Source: Chlamydia trachomatis (GTDB lineage: Bacteria > Chlamydiota > Chlamydiia > Chlamydiales > JAAKFR01). Taken from it: 13,277 nucleotides of DNA. Shown in pieces: positions 7,082 through 13,089 of this stretch (position 1 is the first letter of the stretch; each line of letters opens with the position of its first letter). The stretch spans positions 1-13,277 of the forward strand of contig CAMAUB010000020.1 in NCBI GenBank assembly GCA_945861315.1, given 5' to 3'. The position numbers were made by a program, and so were the translations under genes. The notes below the pieces were generated by a model. That model ran no database searches, was not told where the DNA came from, and saw only the letters and a list, made by a program, of their open reading frames with translations.

Positions 7082-7246
7082 TATAGTCGATTAAATTTAG
7101 ATTGATATTTTATGGTTGCGCCAAAGCCCCGCGGTTTAATGATCACAAGTCGGTTAATATTAGAAATATTGATCAACTTTGGATCATTAAACCCCGGGTG
7201 CTTTCGCGTAACCAGAGAGTATCAATCTAAATTTAATCGACTATAT
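7081..7246. mobile_element. 166-bp MITE-like palindromic element, copy 2
   Basis: It has the same length and plan as copy 1. The outer stem is perfect for 27 bp (7081-7107 with 7220-7246); the inner part is imperfect. The first 16 bases ATATAGTCGATTAAAT and the loop AATATTAGAAATAT (7156-7169) are identical to copy 1, and the loop starts at the same offset (75 bases). The box appears as GCGCCAAAGCCCCGCG on the left and CCCCGGGTGCTTTCGCG on the right. Between these blocks the arms differ from copy 1 at most positions but are still largely self-complementary. Its first base is the last base of the ptsI stop codon, so as RNA it forms a long hairpin at the end of the PTS operon transcript. Confidence 0.85.
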
Positions 7247-7257
7247 ATGTAATTAAT

Positions 7258-7286
7258 AACCCAGTTTTGGGTTTATAGGCTTTTTT
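7258..7286 (+). terminator. weak terminator-like hairpin
   Basis: AACCCA pairs with TGGGTT around a GTTT loop, followed after a few bases by TTTTTT. The stem is only 6 bp and the T run is offset, so it is a weak candidate for ending the PTS operon transcript. Confidence 0.3.
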
Positions 7287-7334
7287 CTCACCAAATGGAG
7301 TTCCGAAAGAAGGTTATTTATAAAAATTAGATAA

Positions 7335-7790
7335 ATGGGCTATTATGTTGCCATGGCTGTGACTTTTTCTTGCTTAGACCGCAAAATCCCCCTTGCCCCT
7401 GTTTCAATGGGGGTTGGAGCCGCATGCGCCATCACTCTATTGGCTGTGGGGATTTTGGCAACTCGAGGTTCTATTACTTCACTTAATATCATTGGTGGAG
7501 TCACCTTAGGTTGTGGCCTTCTTGGAACGGCCAGCCTGCTTACGACTCTCTTTACTGGTGGTGCCAAGAAATTTTCCCAAAAACAAGTGGTCGTGCTAAC
7601 AGTGCTTTTGAGTGCAACAGTTATTGCAGTAGTTCTTGTAGGTGTTGCAACCTTGAAAGGGGGATATGGAGTTGAACTTACAAGACCACTCTCAGTCAGC
7701 GCGGGCATTGGCACTGCTGTGCTTGGATCATTTCTTACCCTTTTTAGTGGCAGCAGCTGCATGGCAGGCAGAATTGGTTGTAGACGATAG
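7335..7790 (+). CDS. small membrane protein of unknown function, four hydrophobic segments
   Basis: No family recognised. The 151-residue product is strongly hydrophobic, with segments at about 25-43, 50-73, 86-107 and 117-138, arranged as two hairpins joined by a short basic loop (GGAKKFSQKQ, 75-84). The C-terminal tail is short and contains cysteine and arginine residues. Two starts are possible: ATG 7335, used here, and ATG 7353 (MAVTFSCLDR). Neither has a Shine-Dalgarno. A TATTAT box at 7341-7346 ends six bases before ATG 7353, which would fit a leaderless transcript from the shorter start. The gene ends eight bases before the oppositely oriented ybaB. Paired hydrophobic hairpins recall chlamydial inclusion-membrane proteins, but this is only a resemblance of layout. 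Confidence 0.6.
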   Translation: MGYYVAMAVTFSCLDRKIPLAPVSMGVGAACAITLLAVGILATRGSITSLNIIGGVTLGCGLLGTASLLTTLFTGGAKKFSQKQVVVLTVLLSATVIAVVLVGVATLKGGYGVELTRPLSVSAGIGTAVLGSFLTLFSGSSCMAGRIGCRR

Positions 7791-7798
7791 GCTGATTT

Positions 7799-8116
7799 TC
7801 ACAATCCGAGGCCTCCAAGACCTCCAAGGCCGCCTGGAAGGCTACCCAAATCTGGCATCGAATCATCAATTTTTTTAGAAGCGTCTTGGTAAGCAGCACG
7901 GATCAAATCTTCTAGTCCTTCTACGTCTTCAGGGTCGACGCATTCAGGCTTAATAGAAATTTTTAACATCTCACGTTCGCCATTGAGTTTAATCGTGACA
8001 AGACCAGCACCAGCTGTTCCTTCGACAACTTCAGATTTCATCTTCTCTTGCATTTGTGAGAATTTTTCTTGAAGAGCTTTCGCTTCTTTCTTTTTTTTGG
8101 CAAATCCACTTCCCAT
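7799..8116 (-). CDS. ybaB: YbaB/EbfC family nucleoid-associated protein
   Basis: Small DNA-binding protein, 105 residues, of the YbaB/EbfC family, which forms homodimers and binds DNA. The sequence shows the usual order: N-terminal helix of alternating charge (KKKKEAKALQEKFSQMQEKM), the strand region VVEGTAGAGLVTIKLNG with the conserved glycines, then SIKPECVDPEDVEGLEDLI and AAYQDASKKI. The C terminus is unusual in being a glycine-leucine repeat (LPGGLGGLGGLGL). It follows dnaX by nine bases on the same strand. The dnaX stop codon lies within the ybaB ribosome binding site, so translation is probably coupled. The dnaX-ybaB pair is common across bacteria. Confidence 0.93.
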   Translation of the reverse strand: MGSGFAKKKKEAKALQEKFSQMQEKMKSEVVEGTAGAGLVTIKLNGEREMLKISIKPECVDPEDVEGLEDLIRAAYQDASKKIDDSMPDLGSLPGGLGGLGGLGL

Positions 8117-8121
8117 ATTTT

Positions 8122-8127
8122 TCTCCT
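8122..8127 (-). promoter_or_regulatory. Shine-Dalgarno of ybaB, overlapping the dnaX stop
   Basis: On the minus strand AGGAGA precedes ATG by five bases, and the AG of the dnaX stop TAG is part of it. This supports reinitiation from dnaX to ybaB. Confidence 0.7.
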
Positions 8128-9409
8128 AGCGTAAGCTTCCGCCCAACTCTTTAGCCGCAAAGCGAGTTAACGTGTCAATTTTACTTTGCTCAAGTGTTGA
8201 GATGGTTTTAGTTACCGGTTTTTGTGTTGGTTCAACTTTTGGTGTTTCTATTTTTTTAGGCTCAGTTTTTTGAGGGTCCATCGCTTTTGGTGGGATTGCC
8301 TGATGAATAGGACGGCTCTCCTCTAATTGCTCTAAACGTCTTACCAGCGTCTCTAGGGAGAGGCGCTCATGAGAGCGAATGATCTGCAGTAAGAGCATTT
8401 CAAGATGGACCTGTTCTGAAGGTGCAGTTTTGATGGTTTGTGCCCCTTGTACGAGCAGCTCCAGAATATCTAGTAGCTGTTCTTCACGATAAAGTTCATG
8501 ACTTAGGTGAGTGCCAACACCGCGCTTGGCAAGAAGAATGTGACGAAAATGGCGTGTGAGTTCCTCTAAAAAATAGCCAATATGTTTTGCCGATGAAAAG
8601 ACTTCATGCGCAATTTCAAAGGCAACTTCATAACTATTTTTTGCTCGGTCAAGCTTGTCAAAGAGTTCAACCGATGGCAGGCCCAATACCTCTCGTACCA
8701 CATCTGCTTTTACTTCAGTTCCACTATAAGCAATCACTTGATCGAAGAGTGATTGTGCATCGCGCAAGCTTCCTTCACACAAACGTGCAATCAAATCAAG
8801 AGCCTCTATTTCAACCGTAAGCTCTAAAGCTTTTCCAATTTCATCAAGTTTTTTGACAACTTCATTCGCACTGATGCGAGATAAGTTAAGACGTTGACAT
8901 CTACTAAGAATTGTAGCGGGAATTTTATGTGGCTCTGTTGTGGCAAAGAAAAATTTTACATGTTCTGGAGGCTCTTCAAGCGTTTTCAAAAGCGCATTGA
9001 ATGCCTCTTTTGTCAACATATGCACTTCATCAATCAAATAAATCTTATATTTTCCACGAGTTGGGGCAAAGTGGACAGCTTCATTGATCTGCCTGATATC
9101 TTCAATCCCACGATGAGACGCACCATCAATCTCAAGGACGTCAAGTGAGCTCCCTAAGGCAATATCTTTACACGAAGCGCAAGCATTACAAGGTTCTCCC
9201 TCTTTAGAGCGCCTCTGACAGTTGAGAGCTTTAGCAAAAAGACGGGCAAGCGTTGTCTTCCCAGTTCCACGGCAACCACAAAAAAGATAGGCGTGGGCGA
9301 GCCGGTTGAGATAGATGGCACCGAGCAAAGTAGATACAATAGCATCTTGTCCCACGACCTCACTAAAAGATTTTGGGCGGAAACGACGGGCAATCACTTG
9401 ATAATTCAT
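8126..9409 (-). CDS. dnaX: DNA polymerase III subunit gamma/tau
   Basis: Clamp-loader ATPase of the replication machinery. The 427-residue product starts MNYQVIARRFRPKSFSEVVG, typical of the family, which is why ATG 9409 is preferred to an in-frame TTG at 9445. Motifs in order are Walker A GCRGTGKT (45-52), a zinc module with cysteines 64, 74, 77 and 80, Walker B LIDEVH (125-130), LLKTLEEPPEHVKFFFATTE (140-159), the SRC motif (169-171), and sensor 2 GSLRDAQS (213-220). A clamp-loader oligomerisation region follows to about 360, then a short proline- and lysine-rich tail. It is far shorter than E. coli tau (643 residues) and closer to gamma, so the tau domains that contact polymerase and helicase appear to be missing. 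An A7 run in the tail could allow slippage. Confidence 0.95.
   Translation of the reverse strand: MNYQVIARRFRPKSFSEVVGQDAIVSTLLGAIYLNRLAHAYLFCGCRGTGKTTLARLFAKALNCQRRSKEGEPCNACASCKDIALGSSLDVLEIDGASHRGIEDIRQINEAVHFAPTRGKYKIYLIDEVHMLTKEAFNALLKTLEEPPEHVKFFFATTEPHKIPATILSRCQRLNLSRISANEVVKKLDEIGKALELTVEIEALDLIARLCEGSLRDAQSLFDQVIAYSGTEVKADVVREVLGLPSVELFDKLDRAKNSYEVAFEIAHEVFSSAKHIGYFLEELTRHFRHILLAKRGVGTHLSHELYREEQLLDILELLVQGAQTIKTAPSEQVHLEMLLLQIIRSHERLSLETLVRRLEQLEESRPIHQAIPPKAMDPQKTEPKKIETPKVEPTQKPVTKTISTLEQSKIDTLTRFAAKELGGSLR
8251..8257 (-). other. A7 run in dnaX, possible slippage site
   Basis: On the minus strand CCT AAA AAA ATA encodes P384-K385-K386-I387. A +1 shift meets TAG at once; a -1 shift reads six codons (NRNTKS) and then TGA. 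Either would give a product of about 386-392 residues instead of 427. dnaX slippage is established in E. coli and Thermus; use here is inference. Confidence 0.3.
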
Positions 9410-9518
9410 GCATGTGACTTTAGAGGAAAAAATTATTTCCTTCAAGAGAGCTTCTCTTCAACAGGAGAATTGGTGTTTAAAAATTGTTTTAAATATTTAA
9501 TAATTCTGCCAAATAGCT

Positions 9519-9524
9519 TATAAT
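9519..9524 (+). promoter_or_regulatory. perfect -10 box close to the start of the next gene
   Basis: TATAAT ends six bases before ATG 9531, so the expected transcription start falls at or next to the ATG. A -35 is weak (TTTAAT at 9496-9501, 17-base spacing). No Shine-Dalgarno precedes the ATG. Together these suggest a leaderless mRNA. The dnaX-side promoter in 9410-9530 could not be assigned. Confidence 0.45.
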
Positions 9525-9530
9525 AGTCTT

Positions 9531-10025
9531 ATGACTTCTCCTGTTTCTAAAATAATTCAAGATGATTTTCAAATAGTCCTCAACTCAGGAGTAAAAGAAT
9601 TCTATGATAGTCAGAGGAATCTGACGATTACTCTGGTAGCTATCGGTGTCACTCTTAGTATTGGAGCGATCATTGCTATTACCTATTCAGCACAGCTTCA
9701 GCCTCCTATTATCCCTGCTACGTTTGGCTTGTTGCTTGGAGCTTCAATCTGCATTACAATCAGTCCTATACGTAAAGATTGGACGCCTTACCATGAAAAG
9801 ACATTTTTTGATAAAATGCATGCTCGGTTCACTATATTTGAATCAAATGATTTTGAAGGACTACGCTGTTTATTAAAAGAGTTCTATTTTGATAAACTTC
9901 AAAAATATGCTTACATTGGGCCTCGTGTTGCAGAGGTTTATCAACGCTGCACAGAACATTTTCAAACAAACACATTAGATTCCAAGCGACAGGCCCTGGC
10001 AACTTGGAACGCTCAGTTCGCATAA
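9531..10025 (+). CDS. small protein of unknown function with two membrane segments
   Basis: No family recognised. The 164-residue product has a soluble N-terminal part (1-30), two adjacent hydrophobic segments (about 31-54 and 57-80) separated by a very short turn containing QLQPP, and a charged helical C-terminal domain (81-164) with several aromatic residues (WTPYHEKTFFDKMHARF). Adjacent hydrophobic segments with a tight turn and cytosol-facing tails are the bilobed pattern of chlamydial inclusion-membrane proteins. That pattern is not proof, and an ordinary inner-membrane protein is equally possible. It is divergent from dnaX and appears to have its own promoter, with the -10 box immediately before the ATG. 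It is followed after 53 bases by the HD phosphohydrolase gene. Confidence 0.65.
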   Translation: MTSPVSKIIQDDFQIVLNSGVKEFYDSQRNLTITLVAIGVTLSIGAIIAITYSAQLQPPIIPATFGLLLGASICITISPIRKDWTPYHEKTFFDKMHARFTIFESNDFEGLRCLLKEFYFDKLQKYAYIGPRVAEVYQRCTEHFQTNTLDSKRQALATWNAQFA

Positions 10026-10078
10026 CCTTAGAAAATTCCTCTGTTCCCTAAAACACAACTATCCCTTATCCTGTGGAT

Positions 10079-12277
10079 ATGAGTGAAACTAGCTTTTCTG
10101 ATGATGCTTCACTAGAGGAGGATCTTAGCGAGCTAAAATTTTCTAGAACACAGAGTTATTTTGACAAGAGCATAACCATACGGTTCTTGATCGGCCTGTT
10201 TTTTGCTGTGATCCTTTTTTTCTTCCTCCACTACAGAGAGCTCTATATTGAGACGCTAGAACTTGGAACCGATGCCAAGCAATATATCGTCTCGCAAATC
10301 AATTTTTCATTTCCTGACGAGGAAGCAACAGTGATCCTCAAACAGGAGGCTGCCTTCGAAATTGGATCGATCTACCGCCTTGATGAGCAGCAGATCAAAG
10401 AGCGGGTTACAGATTTTCAAAAATATATCACGCAGAAAAAAGAGGGTAAGGAGAAGTGGGCAGATCTTGCTAAAGACAACAATTTTGAAGATGTTGCTCT
10501 CGCTTTGAGTGTATTGACAGATGGCCTTTATGATAGTCGCTTTACAGATCCACGTACTGTTCAACGGATTGAGGGATTTAGTAAAGAGAGTCTCCCTCTT
10601 CCAACAAAAGATTTTTTTCCCTATTCCTTTTCACCCAATTTTCCAAGTATAGCTGAGCCGCTATCACGCCCTTATTGGGATGCATTTGAAAAGCGGTTTT
10701 TTTCCAAGCATGGAATTCCTGAAAGGGTAATCTCATTTATTGTCAATTACTTAGAGCCATTGAGGTGGCGTTTTGATGAAGATCAATCAATTGAGTATAC
10801 GTTGAGAAAACTTGCACAAAAAGTGATTCCTCAAAAAATCACTCAGGTTCGTGCAGGAGAGACACTCATTGATCAAGGGGAGAGAGTTGGGCTGCGTCAT
10901 GTGACGATGATTCAAGCAATGAAAGAGCAACTCAAGCAAGAGCGTAATCTCTATAGTACTTTAACGATTATTGGAACGATCTTGCTTGTCGTTCTTTTAA
11001 TTTTCGTTGGCGTAATCTATCTCTATAAAAATCATCGCGATATATATAAGTCAAATCGAAAGTTGGCTCTGTTAACAACGACGCTGATTTTAGCAATCTT
11101 ACTATCCAAAGCGGTGGAGCTTTTGTTGCTTCGCAGCACGAATAATCTTTTTACTCTAGTGCGCTTCCCTCTTTTTGTTCCTTTTGCAGCTATTTTACTG
11201 ACAAACCTACTCAACGTACGTGTAGCAGCTTTAGGCGCAATTTTTCTAAGCATTATTTTTTCAATTGCCCTTGCAATTGACACTGTTCCATTTTTAGTTA
11301 TCAATGTGATTACAGCTGTCATTGCAGTACTTGTCGGGAAAAATATTCGTCGTAGGAAAGAAATTTTTGTTGTTTGCGCTAAAGCGTGGCTTGCGGCCTT
11401 TTTTGTCATTATTGCTTTTGATCTTTATTCCGATTCAATTTTTCAAATCTCTTTTTTGATTGATATAGCCAGTACCCTGATTTTCATGATCGTCACAGCA
11501 ATTATCGTAGTAGGTCTTCTACCTATTTTTGAGGCGACCTTCCGCATCATGACTGACATCACTCTCATGGAATTTATGGATCCTTCAAATGAGCTTCTGC
11601 GTCGTTTGACAATTGAAGCTCCTGGTACCTATCAGCACTCGATAGTTGTTGGCAATCTCTCTGAGGCAGCGGCTACAGCTATTGGAGCAAATGGTCTTTT
11701 TTGTCGCGTTGCAACACAGTATCACGACATAGGAAAATTGGCTAATCCACAATATTTTACCGAGAATCAACTCGGTTCGATGGATATGCATCAACTGCTT
11801 ACTCCATGCGAATCAACACAGGTGATTATCGCACATGTGAGTGAAGGTGTTGTACTAGCTAGAAAAGTTGGATTGCCAGAGCAGTTTATTGATATTATCA
11901 AAGAGCATCATGGAACAACGCTTGTTTACTACTTTTACTACAAGCAGATTGAACTTGAAAATGGCAATAGATCTAAAGTTGATGAGAAAGAGTTCCGCTA
12001 TAGTGGACCTAAGCCACGTACAAAAGAGTCAACAGTGATCATGATCTCTGATACATTAGAAGCCGCTTCTCGCTCACTTGATGTTTTCAATGAGGGGAGC
12101 GTGACACAGCTTGTTGACAGACTCATCGCACATAAGATGGAAGATGGGCAGTTTGATGAGTCAAGGCTCACCTTTGAAGAGCTGGGTGTTGTCAAGCAAG
12201 TCCTTGTAAAAACATTGCTCGCAGCTTCCCATCCTCGCGTCAAGTATCCTCCTCATAGCCCTGGCGAAGAGGGATGA
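10079..12277 (+). CDS. pgpH: PgpH-type 7TM HD-domain phosphohydrolase, probable c-di-AMP phosphodiesterase
   Basis: Membrane protein of 732 residues, close to Listeria PgpH (about 718), which hydrolyses cyclic di-AMP. Order of parts: short acidic cytosolic N terminus, one membrane segment (34-51), a large outer domain of the 7TMR-HDED type (52-290), seven membrane segments (292-485), and a cytosolic HD domain. Metal ligands are visible: H520 in GTYQHSIVVGNLSEAAA, H549-D550 in QYHDIGK, H586 in IIAHVSEGV, H610-H611 in EHHGTT and D658 in ISDTLEAASRS; the GPKPRTKE motif is at 643-650. ATG 10079 is chosen; GTG 10073 is two codons upstream; neither has a Shine-Dalgarno. It shares an ATGA overlap with the dehydrogenase. 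Substrate is inferred from family, not shown by sequence. Confidence 0.92.
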   Translation: MSETSFSDDASLEEDLSELKFSRTQSYFDKSITIRFLIGLFFAVILFFFLHYRELYIETLELGTDAKQYIVSQINFSFPDEEATVILKQEAAFEIGSIYRLDEQQIKERVTDFQKYITQKKEGKEKWADLAKDNNFEDVALALSVLTDGLYDSRFTDPRTVQRIEGFSKESLPLPTKDFFPYSFSPNFPSIAEPLSRPYWDAFEKRFFSKHGIPERVISFIVNYLEPLRWRFDEDQSIEYTLRKLAQKVIPQKITQVRAGETLIDQGERVGLRHVTMIQAMKEQLKQERNLYSTLTIIGTILLVVLLIFVGVIYLYKNHRDIYKSNRKLALLTTTLILAILLSKAVELLLLRSTNNLFTLVRFPLFVPFAAILLTNLLNVRVAALGAIFLSIIFSIALAIDTVPFLVINVITAVIAVLVGKNIRRRKEIFVVCAKAWLAAFFVIIAFDLYSDSIFQISFLIDIASTLIFMIVTAIIVVGLLPIFEATFRIMTDITLMEFMDPSNELLRRLTIEAPGTYQHSIVVGNLSEAAATAIGANGLFCRVATQYHDIGKLANPQYFTENQLGSMDMHQLLTPCESTQVIIAHVSEGVVLARKVGLPEQFIDIIKEHHGTTLVYYFYYKQIELENGNRSKVDEKEFRYSGPKPRTKESTVIMISDTLEAASRSLDVFNEGSVTQLVDRLIAHKMEDGQFDESRLTFEELGVVKQVLVKTLLAASHPRVKYPPHSPGEEG

Positions 12278-13089
12278 AAGAAAGAGAGATCATAAAAGCT
12301 TTGATCACCGGGGCAACATCTGGTATTGGACGAGCCATAGCTGAAAAGTTAGCCGAAGATGGTGTCACAGTGATTGCGCTTGGGAGCCACGATGCCGATT
12401 TGCGCATCACAACAAAACCAGTTATTGAAGCCATTTATCAACATGTCCCAAATCTTGTTATCAATTGTGCAGGAGTTGGATCTTATGGCGATGTGCTTAA
12501 CCTCTCTGTTCAAGAGCAAAAAGAAATTGTGCAAATCAATGCATTGGCTGCGATGGAGATTAGCATTGAGGCCGCCCGTTTTTTCAAAGAACGGGGCATT
12601 AAAGGGACGATCCTAAATGTCTCTTCTCTTACAGGAGAGCTTGTGACACCTGGGATGGTTGCTTATGGCGCCTCTAAGGCTTTTTTAACCAAGTTTTCAC
12701 AGGGTTTAGATTTTGAGCTAAAACCACACGGCATTCGTGTCTTGGTTAGCTGCCCTGGTATGGTAAATACAAGATTTATCAACCGCTCTGCCAAAAAAGA
12801 AGTAAAGATATACCCAGACAACTTGAAAAGTCGAAATTTCGGCTGCGTCAAAGCCCGGGAGCTTTCACGTCAGCCCAAATCCGACTTTTCAAGTTGTTTG
12901 GGTATAAAACGCAAAGGACCAGTCATGAGTGTAGAGTGTGCTGCAAAGCTCATCCTCAATCAAATAGAGCGAAAAAAAGGCTTTCGCATCATCGACTGGC
13001 GCTACCGCCTTCTCTACACACTTTTTCTGTTTATTCCAAATAACCTTTTAAAACACATCTTTTACAAAAATATCCAATCTCGCTTATGA
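12274..13089 (+). CDS. short-chain dehydrogenase/reductase carrying an in-frame palindrome insertion
   Basis: NAD(P)-dependent oxidoreductase of the classical SDR fold, 271 residues, substrate unknown. Motifs: cofactor-binding TGATSGIG (12-19), NCAG (64-67, usually NNAG), catalytic serine in NVSSLTG (115-121; S117/S118), and YGASK (131-135) with catalytic tyrosine and lysine, then PGMVNTRF (161-168). Two oddities stand out. The stretch between TGATSGIG and NCAG is about 20 residues shorter than usual. Residues 180-211 are encoded by a palindromic repeat, so the expected junction is EVKI directly to KRKGPVMS. The C terminus has an aromatic, basic amphipathic or membrane-associating segment (YRLLYTLFLFIPNNLLKHIF). 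The start ATG overlaps the pgpH stop (ATGA) with GAAGAGGG before it, and the stop overlaps the helicase start the same way. Catalytic residues are intact, so activity is plausible. Confidence 0.9.
   Translation: MKEREIIKALITGATSGIGRAIAEKLAEDGVTVIALGSHDADLRITTKPVIEAIYQHVPNLVINCAGVGSYGDVLNLSVQEQKEIVQINALAAMEISIEAARFFKERGIKGTILNVSSLTGELVTPGMVAYGASKAFLTKFSQGLDFELKPHGIRVLVSCPGMVNTRFINRSAKKEVKIYPDNLKSRNFGCVKARELSRQPKSDFSSCLGIKRKGPVMSVECAAKLILNQIERKKGFRIIDWRYRLLYTLFLFIPNNLLKHIFYKNIQSRL
12809..12906. mobile_element. short palindromic element inserted in frame in the dehydrogenase gene
   Basis: The two arms, about 45 bp each, are an imperfect inverted repeat. TATACCCAGACAACTTG at the left matches CAAGTTGTTTGGGTATA at the right apart from one position. 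The centre, GCGTCAAAGC-CCGGGA-GCTTTCACG, is the box of the 166-bp elements with its inner hairpin removed. The arms are otherwise unrelated to those copies. With TA (12809-12810 and 12905-12906) as a target duplication, the core is 94 bp and the net gain 96 bp, exactly codons 180-211, all open. This resembles in plan the palindromic elements known inside Rickettsia genes. Confidence 0.8.

Noticed and set aside
3852..7246. The palindromic elements as part of a CRISPR array
   Set aside because: They are single, 3 kb apart, 166 bp long and self-complementary over their whole length; there are no spacers and no cas genes.
7343..7762. Long open frame on the minus strand opposite the small membrane protein (139 codons)
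   Set aside because: Its product is a low-quality mixture rich in Pro, Thr and Arg. The plus-strand frame gives clean hydrophobic segments, so the minus frame is a shadow.
9409..9445. Longer dnaX start at TTG 9445
   Set aside because: The family begins at MNYQVIARRFRP; the extra twelve residues are not family-like and would need a rare start codon.
9410..9530. A minus-strand promoter for dnaX (TTGGCA near 9509-9504)
   Set aside because: No -10 hexamer at 16-18 bases could be matched without forcing, so no promoter is claimed.
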